NCBI GenBank assembly: GCA_002722645.1
Contig: PBML01000038.1
Span: forward strand, 1 to 23,899
Origin: Acidobacteriota bacterium
GTDB lineage: Bacteria; Acidobacteriota; UBA890
Reading direction: 5' to 3'
Length of the DNA stretch: 23,899 nt
Of this stretch, positions 1 to 6,276 are shown piece by piece (position 1 is the first letter of the stretch; each line of letters begins with the position of its first letter). Position numbers and translations under genes: made by a program. The notes beneath the pieces were generated by a model, which did no database searches, was not told where the DNA came from, and was given only the letters and a program-made list of their open reading frames with translations.

Positions 1-1950
1 CGGATTCACCTCGCGGGTGCGCATGTAGATCTCCTGGAACCAGGCGTTGTAGAGGTGCGGCTGCGGCTTGGGGGCCACGGCGATTCCGACATGATAGACA
101 TCCGGCCGCCGAAACATCGCGTTCAGGGTGTTCGAACCACCACCGCTCCACCCCCAGATGCCGACTCGGGACAGGTCAGCGTAGGGGCGGATACGGCCGA
201 GCTCGAGCACGCCGGCTGCCTGTTCCTCGGTGGACAGCGGACCAAGGCTGCCAAACACGGCCCGCCTCCACGCGGCTCCCTTTGGCGCCGGCGTGCCACG
301 CCCGTCCATGCACACTACGAGATAGCCGAGACTGGCGATCACACGATGGTAGTTTGCGTTACCTCGGCCCCAAGCGTCCAGAACCTGCTGTGCGTGGGGC
401 TCGCCGTACACAAAAACGAGAATCGGATACTTCCGGGACGGATCGAAGTCGGGGGGCTTGATCATCCATGCATCCATGATCACGCCGCCGCCGATGTCCA
501 GCTCCAGAAACTCGGTTGGCCGGGAGATCAGCGGCGCGACGGTTTTGCGCAGTTCGCTGTTGTCCTCGAGCACGCGCACAACACGATGCTCCGACAATTC
601 CACGAGCTCGGTAACCGGGGGAGCATCGAACGTCGAGTAAGTATGGAACGCCCACCGGGCGCCGGGGGAGAAGTCGTAGTCGTGCCAGCCGAGCTGGTCC
701 ACGGGCGTGATCCGCTCGGGCTCTCCGGCGCCGTCCAGCCGCACCCGGTAGAGATACTTCTGAGTAGCGTTGTCGGGAGAGGCGGAGTAGTAGAACCACT
801 CTTCCGCTTCAGTCACCACGCCGCGCTCAATAATGTCGAACGAGCCGGGCGTCAGAAGGGTCTGTTGATCGCCGCCGCGCGAGTAGACGTAAGCATGCCG
901 CCAGCCGTCGGCTTCGCTGAGCACGAGGAATGCGCGGCCGTCGCGGATCCACTCAAGCCCGGCGTTGGTCCGGTAGCTAGCGATGACCCAGGAAGGATCG
1001 GATTCGTGGAAGATGCGGGTGATCGCACCGATACGAACGTTGGCGACGAGGAATTCGCGCTCGTCGCGGAAGCGGCTCAGCTTCTCGATCAGCAGCTCGT
1101 TGGAGTTTCCGGCCCAGCCGACCTCTCCGAGATAGAAGCCCTCTGCCGGCGTGGCGATGGAAAGCCAGCGCGTCTCGCCGCCCTGGGCGTCGACGACGCC
1201 GACACGCAGCGCGGGAATGGTCTCGCCAACCCTGGCGAAGCGGACTTCTCTGGCCTCTGGATACGACGGATCGCTCGGGACGAGCATCGACCTGAGTCGA
1301 ACATCGGACCTGTCAGTCTCTACGAAGGCGATCCACTTTCCATCGGGACTCCAGGTCGCATTACCGTTCGAAACCGCGCCAGCGACGCCGGTCTTCGTGA
1401 CGGCAATCGTCCGATCACTGCGCAGATCGTAGACGTGCAGATTCCCCTGCTCAGCGTAAAGGATGCGCTGGCCGTCGGGAGAAATGCGGTTCGACCCGCC
1501 AGCGACCACCCTGCGAAGAGTCCCCGACGCCCGTTCCAACTTCCAGTACTCGTCGACGCGGCCTTCGGGATCGTTCCTACTCGTCTGCAACAGCAACCAG
1601 CTCTCGTCCGGTGAGAACGTGTAGCTTTCGATCGCAAGGGGCTCGGTACCGCCGGGAGGAATGAGCTGTGCCAGGGAGACCAGCACGGTACGCTGGCCGC
1701 TAGCTGCATCGTAGGTTACGAGCTCACGTTGGTTCGCCCCGGCCGGCGCTTCCAGCGCCGTGTAGCCAGAGCCATCCGGGAGCCAGGGCTCCCGAAAGGA
1801 TCGGGCATCGAGCTCGCCTCGTTCGTAAATGCCCCGCAGCCTCGCTTCGGCCTCCGCAGGAACCTGTGCCGACACGTGGGCGGAATGGAGCATGAAGAGG
1901 ACTGCGAACCCGGCTACACGGAGGCACGGCACGATCATCTTTTTCGACAT
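1..1950 (-). CDS. Dipeptidyl-peptidase IV-like S9 serine peptidase (C-terminus beyond window)
   Basis: Exported prolyl-oligopeptidase-family (S9B) peptidase, expected to remove dipeptides from peptide N-termini in the periplasm. The frame is open from the ATG at 1950 to the window edge (650 codons). Residues 1-29 form a signal peptide (MSKKMIVPCLRVAGFAVLFM, ending near HVSAQ). A beta-propeller-like region with repeated SPDG/SPDE turns follows (about 90-450), then an alpha/beta-hydrolase domain. The nucleophile elbow GWSGGG lies at 600-605 with Ser602, matching GWSYGG of DPP IV. The catalytic Asp and His should lie in the roughly 100 residues cut off by the edge. A TAGGAG ribosome site precedes the ATG, and the intergenic hairpin element lies about 55 bp upstream. 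Family assignment is firm; substrate preference is inferred. Confidence 0.92.
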   Translation of the reverse strand, partial: MSKKMIVPCLRVAGFAVLFMLHSAHVSAQVPAEAEARLRGIYERGELDARSFREPWLPDGSGYTALEAPAGANQRELVTYDAASGQRTVLVSLAQLIPPGGTEPLAIESYTFSPDESWLLLQTSRNDPEGRVDEYWKLERASGTLRRVVAGGSNRISPDGQRILYAEQGNLHVYDLRSDRTIAVTKTGVAGAVSNGNATWSPDGKWIAFVETDRSDVRLRSMLVPSDPSYPEAREVRFARVGETIPALRVGVVDAQGGETRWLSIATPAEGFYLGEVGWAGNSNELLIEKLSRFRDEREFLVANVRIGAITRIFHESDPSWVIASYRTNAGLEWIRDGRAFLVLSEADGWRHAYVYSRGGDQQTLLTPGSFDIIERGVVTEAEEWFYYSASPDNATQKYLYRVRLDGAGEPERITPVDQLGWHDYDFSPGARWAFHTYSTFDAPPVTELVELSEHRVVRVLEDNSELRKTVAPLISRPTEFLELDIGGGVIMDAWMIKPPDFDPSRKYPILVFVYGEPHAQQVLDAWGRGNANYHRVIASLGYLVVCMDGRGTPAPKGAAWRRAVFGSLGPLSTEEQAAGVLELGRIRPYADLSRVGIWGWSGGGSNTLNAMFRRPDVYHVGIAVAPKPQPHLYNAWFQEIYMRTREVNP

Positions 1951-2004
1951 GTTTCCATGCTCCTATCGAGTCATGTGACCGCCTGTCGACGTCACCTGAT
2001 CTGA

Positions 2005-2056
2005 GTACCTACTTGGATTCCGGAACTCTACGCCGATGGTGGCGGAGTTTCGCGGC
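2005..2056 (-). repeat. Intergenic hairpin element, copy A
   Basis: Copy A of a repeat family found between minus-strand genes. The core hairpin is at 2024-2049: AACTC, unpaired TA, CGCC, loop GATGGT, GGCG, GAGTT. The gene-proximal flank GTACCTACTTGGAT (2005-2018) is shared exactly with copy D at 4299-4312. It sits in the leader of the DPP IV-like gene. Confidence 0.85.
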
Positions 2057-2082
2057 CGGGGACTGTGTAGCTGGTGCTGCTA

Positions 2083-2101
2083 TGTTGGAAGACCTCCAAC
2101 A
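2083..2101. other. Perfect 7-bp stem-loop
   Basis: TGTTGGA and TCCAACA form a perfect 7-bp stem with the loop AGACC. It lies downstream of the DENG-repeat gene and upstream of the peptidase gene on the minus strand. No T-run follows on either strand, so a classical intrinsic terminator is not supported. The remainder of 2057-2222 shows nothing I recognise. Confidence 0.4.
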
Positions 2102-2222
2102 CAGACGGTGTTTCACCACCAATATATAAAACGTTCGACGATGTCGGCCCACATGGCCTTGATCTTACCTGGCCCCTAGTCTGTTTGCCCGGGATGGGGG
2201 TATAGCCGTCGGGCAGGAACCC

Positions 2223-2236
2223 CTAACGCTGGTTAG
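2223..2236 (-). repeat. Stop-codon stem-loop CTAAC-GCTG-GTTAG
   Basis: A 5-bp stem with a 4-base loop that contains the TAA stop (2233-2235) of the DENG-repeat gene in its arm. The same structure, with one G-T wobble, recurs at 3777-3790 around the stop codon of the DENG relic. The stretch 2201-2239 also resembles 3755-3793, so the stem-loop is the outer, stop-side end of the intergenic element. Confidence 0.55.
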
Positions 2237-2610
2237 CGCTCAGGCGTCCTCCAAACCAAGTTCTCGTTCTCGTCCATGTACCAAATGCCGTCGGCGTCCA
2301 CCGCGGCGCGAATGTCGCCGTTCTCGTCCTGGTAGCCGATGCCGACGTCGTTCATCGCGACGCGTCCGGTGCCGTTCTCGTCGAGGTAGCGGATGCCGAG
2401 GTCGCTCACCCTGACGCGGTCCACCCCGTTTTCGTCGATCACGTGAAACGCTCGCGCCTGGATCATCTCCGGTATCTGCTCAGGCATCACGCCACCGATC
2501 AGAGGCACCGCTGCCAGCACTAACAGCAACGCGCCGACAGTCAGCTTCAACCTCCGGTTGTCTTGCTCTAGCTTGTCTACCCTGGACTCAAGCAACGTCG
2601 CTTCACTCAT
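2233..2610 (-). CDS. Small coiled-coil / membrane protein with 18-residue DENG repeats
   Basis: A 125-residue protein of unknown function. A short heptad-like stretch (MSEATLLESRVDKLEQDNRR, residues 1-20) leads into one hydrophobic segment (about 22-42). After that come three and a half repeats of 18 residues on the pattern DENGxxRVxVxDxGIxYx, ending DENENLVWRTPER. The layout suggests an anchored protein with a repetitive, probably beta-rich extracytoplasmic domain. I chose the ATG at 2610 because the matching leader of the DmpA gene starts at the equivalent codon; an ATG at 2613 or a GTG at 2637 is possible. An AAGGGTG ribosome site lies just upstream. A relic of a paralogue is at 3787-3870. 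No enzymatic motif is visible. Confidence 0.75.
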   Translation of the reverse strand: MSEATLLESRVDKLEQDNRRLKLTVGALLLVLAAVPLIGGVMPEQIPEMIQARAFHVIDENGVDRVRVSDLGIRYLDENGTGRVAMNDVGIGYQDENGDIRAAVDADGIWYMDENENLVWRTPER

Positions 2611-2640
2611 CATCGGCACCCTTGGTTTAGAGATCACTTT

Positions 2641-2690
2641 GGATGCCGAAACTCTACGCCGGTAACGGCGGAGTTTCGCGGGTAGCCGTC
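2641..2690 (-). repeat. Intergenic hairpin element, copy B
   Basis: Copy B, in the leader of the DENG-repeat gene. The hairpin at 2650-2675 is the cleanest of the family: AACTC, unpaired TA, CGCCG, loop GTAA, CGGCG, GAGTT. The loop differs from copies F and G (GTGG) while the stem is kept, as expected if structure is selected. The outer GGTAGCCGTC motif follows at 2681-2690. Confidence 0.85.
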
Positions 2691-2740
2691 GTAGTCGGAC
2701 CGCAACCGCTACGAGTAGTGACGGCTAAGTGGGGGTAGGC
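2691..2740. repeat. Imperfect ~49-bp direct repeat, left copy
   Basis: This stretch matches 3177-3225 in the same orientation, about 40 of 49 positions by eye, including an identical CCGCAACCGCTACG core. The two copies are about 485 bp apart and bracket the tRNA fragment and the paired TGTCCC motifs. They may be target duplications or recombined ends of a lost insertion. Confidence 0.6.
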
Positions 2741-3004
2741 CCTAAAAAAAGGGGACGATCCAAGTCCTCCACACCATCCACAAGCCATCCTTCAAAATAT
2801 AGATAACTATGAGGGCAGTGGAGAAACCGAAAGTCCAAGTTTTCATCTTCATCTGGCTTTAATGCAGCCTTTCTAAATGGTCCCGAAAGCGCCGGAGACC
2901 TCGGAGATGTCGGAGACGTTTCAGGGGATATCAAGCGATATCGCGCCCAATGGCTACAAGGGTTTCGGCGCAAACCGGCGCCAGTAAAGGGTTCAGTGAA
3001 AAGG
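2741..3004. other. Remnant region without a convincing gene
   Basis: Located between the left direct repeat and the tRNA fragment. A minus-strand frame (2973-2725, 82 residues) is open, but its N-terminal half is a low-complexity SPETSPTSPRSPALSG stretch derived from 9-bp tandem units (TCTCCGaca, TCTCCGagg, TCTCCGgcg). It has no evident ribosome site and resembles no family I know. A GATATC direct repeat and a GGCGC/GCGCC inverted repeat are also present. I treat it as non-coding debris. Confidence 0.4.
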
Positions 3005-3054
3005 CGGGAAGAGGCTTAGGAATCCCGTGCTCTATCCACCTGAGCTACAGGGGT
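3005..3054 (-). pseudogene. tRNA-Arg(CCT) 5'-half fragment
   Basis: On the minus strand, 3054 to 3016 reads as the 5' half of a tRNA: acceptor strand ACCCCTG (3054-3048), TA at positions 8-9, D-stem GCTC/GAGC round AGGTGGATA, anticodon stem CGGGA and loop TTCCTAA carrying anticodon CCT (Arg). The matching TCCCG appears only after a 6-base insertion (GCCTCT). No T-arm, no GGTTCGAATCC and no 3' acceptor strand CAGGGGT follow before 2640. It is therefore a fragment. A displaced tRNA half is typical of sites used by integrative elements. Confidence 0.7.
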
Positions 3055-3143
3055 AAGAACTTCCGAAAGCCTTACCTACTAAGAGTTTACAGCGACATCC
3101 GGCGACCGATCAAACTGCGAAATGCGGCCTTATTTTGGCAGAT

Positions 3144-3160
3144 TGTCCCGAAAATGTCCC
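3144..3160 (+). other. Paired TGTCCC motifs resembling integrase arm-type sites
   Basis: Two direct TGTCCC motifs (3144-3149 and 3155-3160) lie 11 bp apart, about one helical turn, within an AT-richer stretch about 90 bp from the tRNA fragment. Short direct repeats near a tRNA are the usual form of tyrosine-recombinase arm sites. No integrase gene remains in the window, so this is an inference from layout. Confidence 0.35.
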
Positions 3161-3176
3161 AACGGAGCCATTCTCG

Positions 3177-3225
3177 TGGTCGGGCCGCAACCGCTACGCG
3201 CAGTGACAGCTCACTGGGGATAGCC
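3177..3225. repeat. Imperfect ~49-bp direct repeat, right copy
   Basis: Right partner of the repeat at 2691-2740. It ends in GGGGATAGCCG, which resembles the outer TAGCCGTCG end of the intergenic element, so the repeat may be a long-range extension of that family. Confidence 0.55.
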
Positions 3226-3300
3226 GCGACTGTTATTCTAAGTCCGGCCTACAATGCTGCCGAGGGACGACTAATTCTCTACCAGGATAAGGAACCAGAT

Positions 3301-3684
3301 ATGGTTTTAAATGATTTAATAAAATTGGAAGATGAGCTTTTATCGGCTGAAGGGAAAGTTACCTCCGTCATTCTCGACGAGACAGGTGGAACTATAACTG
3401 GGAAAATAAACGTTTCGATTTATGGTTTAGTTTACGTGAATTACAACTTAAGTAAGAACCCCGAAACACCGGGCCAAGGTGGAATGGTTGGGAACGCTAG
3501 CGCCATTGATGACGATGGAGCTAGTAACACGGCGGCACTCCATGGTGTATGGAAGCGTACAGGGCATCAAATGAAAATCTATTGCATGGATGACATTTCC
3601 GACGGAATGATTCACCTAGCGGTTGTGTCTATTGATTTTCGAGCTGATAGCATAAAAGTTGATTTCTCAAGGATTGCGAGCTAG
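3301..3684 (+). CDS. AT-rich orphan protein, probable horizontal acquisition
   Basis: A 127-residue protein I do not recognise, and one of few plus-strand genes in the left half. The frame is open further upstream, but the tRNA fragment and direct repeat lie there; the ATG at 3301 is preceded by a good ribosome site (AAGGA, 8 bp upstream). Codons are strikingly AT-rich (for example TTAAATGATTTAATAAAATT), unlike the GC-rich neighbours. No signal peptide or membrane segment is visible. The sequence begins MVLNDLIKLEDELLSAEGKV, has Gly/Asn-rich strands in the middle (GGTITGKINVSIYGLVYVN) and ends IKVDFSRIAS; predominantly beta structure is plausible. It sits between the tRNA/arm-site scar and a truncated DENG gene, consistent with cargo of a decayed element. 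Confidence 0.6.
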   Translation: MVLNDLIKLEDELLSAEGKVTSVILDETGGTITGKINVSIYGLVYVNYNLSKNPETPGQGGMVGNASAIDDDGASNTAALHGVWKRTGHQMKIYCMDDISDGMIHLAVVSIDFRADSIKVDFSRIAS

Positions 3685-3735
3685 TAAGGCTCTTAAATCG
3701 GAAGTACTAAAACGTAAGTACTATCCGTCCGATGA

Positions 3736-3793
3736 CTAACGACGAAGTTTCGCTGGTAGCCGTCGGTTAGGAGCCTCTGACGCTGGTTAGCGC
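3736..3793 (-). repeat. Intergenic hairpin element, partial copy C
   Basis: Only the outer half of the element remains: GAAGTTTCGCTGGTAGCCGTCGG (3744-3766), then the stop-side stem-loop at 3777-3790. The left arm of the core hairpin is lost where the AT-rich insert begins. It shows what the outer end looks like when attached to a DENG-family stop codon. Confidence 0.65.
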
Positions 3794-3870
3794 CCGAACC
3801 CTCTCCAGATCACGTTGCCCTCGTCGTCGTACAGAGCAACCATCGCCGGTTTTGCGTTGTCACTGCACCG
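3787..3870 (-). pseudogene. 3' relic of a second DENG-repeat gene
   Basis: Minus-strand translation from about 3870 to the TAA at 3787-3789 reads SDNAKPAMVALYDDEGNVIWRGFGR. It aligns with the C-terminus of the intact DENG protein (GIWYMDENENLVWRTPER), and the stop codon lies in the same GCGCTAACC context. No start codon, anchor or upstream repeats remain, because the Smr gene ends at 3900. It is a truncated paralogue, presumably cut during rearrangement. Confidence 0.65.
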
Positions 3871-3899
3871 GTGGACGGTGTTTTCAGCATGTTGGTTCC

Positions 3900-4280
3900 C
3901 TAGAGTTCAACACGCGTAACGCCGGGGTTCCCGTCATACCCAACAACGAATCTCTTGACATCGCCCCTGTGCTGCATACCGGCCAACTCTTCCCGTACCG
4001 CTTGTTTGATCTTTCCGCCAGTTCCCGTGGATCCATAGCCATGGATTAGCCTGACGACCCGAAAACCACGTGACCGAGCCTTGTCAATTTCGTACTTCAT
4101 CTGCTGGAGGGCTTCGTGAACCGGGGGGAACCCTTTTTTAAGATTGATAGTTTTGACTTCGTCTTTAGGCCTAGGGGCTACAGAACCAACGGCAGGGTGT
4201 GCGTGTTGCTGCAAATCGCAGTATGGACATTTCCTCGCTCGGTCCGGGATTTTGTTCCCGCATCTGCGACAGGTTTTCAT
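3900..4280 (-). CDS. Zinc-ribbon Smr-domain protein
   Basis: A 126-residue cytoplasmic protein. An N-terminal zinc ribbon (C4xxC7, C18xxC21) is joined by a charged linker to a Smr domain (about 45-126) with the motif LIHGYGSTGTGGK (78-90; conserved His80) and the usual following helix IKQAVREEL. Smr domains, as in MutS2 and stand-alone Smr proteins, bind or cut branched DNA or RNA; some act on stalled ribosomes. The short stand-alone size and the ribbon suggest a nucleic-acid-binding or nuclease accessory protein. The start is the ATG at 4280. Copy D of the hairpin element begins about 20 bp upstream, and the DENG relic follows the stop. Confidence 0.8.
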   Translation of the reverse strand: MKTCRRCGNKIPDRARKCPYCDLQQHAHPAVGSVAPRPKDEVKTINLKKGFPPVHEALQQMKYEIDKARSRGFRVVRLIHGYGSTGTGGKIKQAVREELAGMQHRGDVKRFVVGYDGNPGVTRVEL

Positions 4281-4298
4281 TCTCTGAACCCTACATGA

Positions 4299-4364
4299 GT
4301 ACCTACTTGGATGCCGGAAACTCTAATCCGGTGGCGGCCTGGTGTCGGTTTCTGGTAGTTAGTC
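4299..4364 (-). repeat. Intergenic hairpin element, degenerate copy D
   Basis: Copy D keeps the gene-proximal flank GTACCTACTTGGATGCCGG, AAACTC, the TA step and CCGGTGGCGG, but the right arm of the hairpin is eroded. The TAA stop (4359-4361) of the beta-barrel gene lies in its outer end, where other copies read GGTTAG. Confidence 0.65.
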
Positions 4365-5495
4365 GAAACTCTTCTGATACCCAAACTGGATCGATACACT
4401 AGATTTCATCTGAGGCCCATTGAGGTTCTGATGAATGGGGTATGTCACTTCCATCCCGACCCGGTCAGCATAATCGCCGGGAAAGATATAGAGCAGTTGA
4501 TTTAGTCCGACCCCCAATTCAGTGACTGCACCACCGTAATTTGAAGGGTTCGCCGTTTGTACTGGCGCTATGATTGAAGAATTTCGACCATCAATCGCAC
4601 CTTGACGATGATGAGTCATTCGTAACGAAAGTGCTGTCTTCCGAACCAGCTCTTTTTGCCCCCAACCTGTCAATGACAGCGTGTCTCCAAAATTCCACTC
4701 GCCTTTGGCAATTACATTTCTGGATCGCAACTGTCCTCCATAAACCCATCCGTCATTGTTCGCCACATACGTCAATGCCGAAATCACGGAGGTTGATCCA
4801 TCACCAATCTGCATACCGTAGGGCAGGACCATTGCTTGACGCGTGTTCATGGGTGTCAACATTTCACCTGTTACATTGTTTGCTCCGACAGATCGCTGGA
4901 CCCCCACTTGCGCATGCACTCGCGCAGTGTCTCCCTCATAGAGTCTGAATAGACCAGAGAGAGAGATACTAGTCAGACCAAGGGATGATGTTGTGAAGGA
5001 ACCAAGCTGGGGTCTGTCCGTCATCGGCCCCATCCCCGGATAGGTGGTCAAGTCCATACTCTTGCTCATGAGCATTCCCGTTCCCATCAGGGTTACCAAG
5101 TTACTAGGCGCGTACATCAAGTCGAGCATGGTCATATTCATCACCATGTGCTGAGGTACCACGCTCAAGCTGGTTGGACTATTGCCCACTTGATAAGGAT
5201 TCGGCAGTTTGATGATCTGAGCATCAGAGAGATCGTCAGTTCCATTACGATTCCCTGCCATCCAGTTACGCATCTGTTGGATAGATACCATGAACATGCC
5301 TTTCATCTTCATTACGCTGTCACCCATTACGCCGATAGGTGCGCGATCAAGGGCACGTTCTTGTGCTAAGACCACACCGGTACAACAAAAAAGACACTGC
5401 CCATGAAGATCATTCATGGCACCGCACATCATCCAGGCACAGGCCATCGTCATCAACAGCAAACAAGTAAGAGTCACCTTATGCCGCATGTTCAT
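4359..5495 (-). CDS. Outer-membrane beta-barrel protein, transporter-like
   Basis: A 378-residue exported protein. It has a long hydrophobic N-terminus (1-30) and a Cys-rich segment (C34LFCC38). Next comes RAPIGVMGDSVMKMKGMFMV (51-70), typical of a widespread family of putative outer-membrane transporters often annotated with the phenol-degradation MetA-pathway family. The remainder alternates Met-, Ser- and Gly-rich strands (LGLTSISLSGLFRLYEGD, WVYGGQLRSRN) and ends in an aromatic strand, SVSIQFGYQKSFD, as expected of a barrel. In the typical family the motif MDMHMxGxMYxxTDxLTLM is His-rich; here it reads MNMTMLDLMYAPSNLVTLM, so putative metal-binding His residues are missing. Base composition is more AT-rich than in neighbouring peptidases. 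The start is the ATG at 5495. The transported substrate is unknown. Confidence 0.75.
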   Translation of the reverse strand: MNMRHKVTLTCLLLMTMACAWMMCGAMNDLHGQCLFCCTGVVLAQERALDRAPIGVMGDSVMKMKGMFMVSIQQMRNWMAGNRNGTDDLSDAQIIKLPNPYQVGNSPTSLSVVPQHMVMNMTMLDLMYAPSNLVTLMGTGMLMSKSMDLTTYPGMGPMTDRPQLGSFTTSSLGLTSISLSGLFRLYEGDTARVHAQVGVQRSVGANNVTGEMLTPMNTRQAMVLPYGMQIGDGSTSVISALTYVANNDGWVYGGQLRSRNVIAKGEWNFGDTLSLTGWGQKELVRKTALSLRMTHHRQGAIDGRNSSIIAPVQTANPSNYGGAVTELGVGLNQLLYIFPGDYADRVGMEVTYPIHQNLNGPQMKSSVSIQFGYQKSFD

Positions 5496-5523
5496 CTTCC
5501 AAACCCTTCATGAAGATTGCTGT

Positions 5524-5585
5524 TAGATGCCGGAACTCTAAGCCGATGGTGGCGGAGTTTCGCTGGTAGCCGTCGGTCAGACGAC
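5524..5585 (-). repeat. Intergenic hairpin element, copy E
   Basis: Copy E, in the leader of the beta-barrel gene. The hairpin is at 5534-5559, with one mismatch (AGCC instead of CGCC) and the loop GATGGT. The outer part reads CGCTGGTAGCCGTCGGTCAG. The gene-proximal flank, on the minus strand ATCTTCATGAAGGG, is nearly identical to that of copy H before the DmpA gene. Confidence 0.85.
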
Positions 5586-5598
5586 GCGGCAGGTGAGG

Positions 5599-6069
5599 TT
5601 ATTTGGCTAACCTGTTACCTACTTCGTCAAAGACTGGCGAAGGATGTTCTGCGCGATTAATTATAATCGTTACGTCGAGCGGGTATCCCATTGACCAATA
5701 CTTGTAGCCACCGTGCTCTAACTTCGTGTATGGCTTTCCCCAGAAATACTCGACATTCCCATGGTCCCTAATGAACTGCACACAGGCCACGAATTCTTCG
5801 TCATTCTCCCAAGTCTTTCTCAACGTGTAATGGATCTCGTCGGTATGTCGTTCAAAATAGCGTGCCAAGCGCGGGTATTCCCAATGAGGCGCGTCCGGCA
5901 TCGTCTTGGCGAACCGAAAATCATTCTGGTCCATGTGCGCCCCCAAATCGGCTAGTCGCTCAATTCGCGGCAACTCTTGCCAACATTCAAATAGGCATTG
6001 ATCACACTGGTCTTGGAATTCATGCTTGCCAAATGGTGGTCCCTCCCAGTCTCTTTTCCTGCCCTTCAT
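5599..6069 (-). CDS. Hypothetical protein with CxxCxxxC motif
   Basis: A 156-residue protein I do not recognise. It has no signal peptide or membrane segment, and is acidic and rich in aromatic and His residues. An N-terminal C22xxC25xxxC29 cluster with nearby H16 could bind metal. The middle (WEYPRLARYFERHTDEIHYT, about 63-82) looks helical, and the end (YWSMGYPLDVTIIINRAEHP) looks like beta strands. The start is the ATG at 6069 with only a weak ribosome site. Hairpin elements flank it on both sides (E downstream, F upstream), so it is a one-gene unit of the array. It could be an enzyme or an immunity-like protein; the sequence does not decide. Confidence 0.6.
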   Translation of the reverse strand: MKGRKRDWEGPPFGKHEFQDQCDQCLFECWQELPRIERLADLGAHMDQNDFRFAKTMPDAPHWEYPRLARYFERHTDEIHYTLRKTWENDEEFVACVQFIRDHGNVEYFWGKPYTKLEHGGYKYWSMGYPLDVTIIINRAEHPSPVFDEVGNRLAK

Positions 6070-6099
6070 TTGGTGCCCCCCTATGCCGATCAGTTCGGC

Positions 6100-6155
6100 G
6101 TATCAAACTCTACGCCGGTGGCGGCGGAGTTTCGCTGGTAGCCGTTGGTTAGACG
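6100..6155 (-). repeat. Intergenic hairpin element, copy F
   Basis: Copy F, upstream of the 156-residue gene. A perfect hairpin at 6106-6131: AACTC, TA, CGCCG, loop GTGG, CGGCG, GAGTT. The outer part CGCTGGTAGCCGTTGGTTAGAC is the fullest of the family. The gene-proximal flank is replaced by a separate stem-loop (GCCGA/TCGGC, about 6085-6099). The following 6156-6276 holds three ACCTGTT motifs and no gene. Confidence 0.85.
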
Positions 6156-6276
6156 GTGCCAAAAGTCGCACCTGTTTTCATACCTGTTCGTACGTGCAGA
6201 TCGTACCTAAAGCGCCGGAGCGCGCATCACCTGAAGACCGCCCGCGAACGGCACCTGTTCCCTGTTCGATGGGGTG

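Noticed and set aside
55..1614. 519-residue plus-strand reading frame
   Set aside because: It lies antisense to the peptidase gene, whose minus frame contains a signal peptide and the GWSGGG motif; the plus frame has no recognisable domain.
2739..2756. Intrinsic terminator (CCCTAAAAAAAGGGG)
   Set aside because: The stem is only 3 bp round an A-run and the U-tract does not follow the stem; not a credible terminator.
2950..3300. N-terminal extension of the AT-rich gene up to 2950
   Set aside because: The extended frame runs through the tRNA fragment, the arm-like sites and the direct repeat, and composition changes near 3240-3300. The ATG at 3301 has its own ribosome site.
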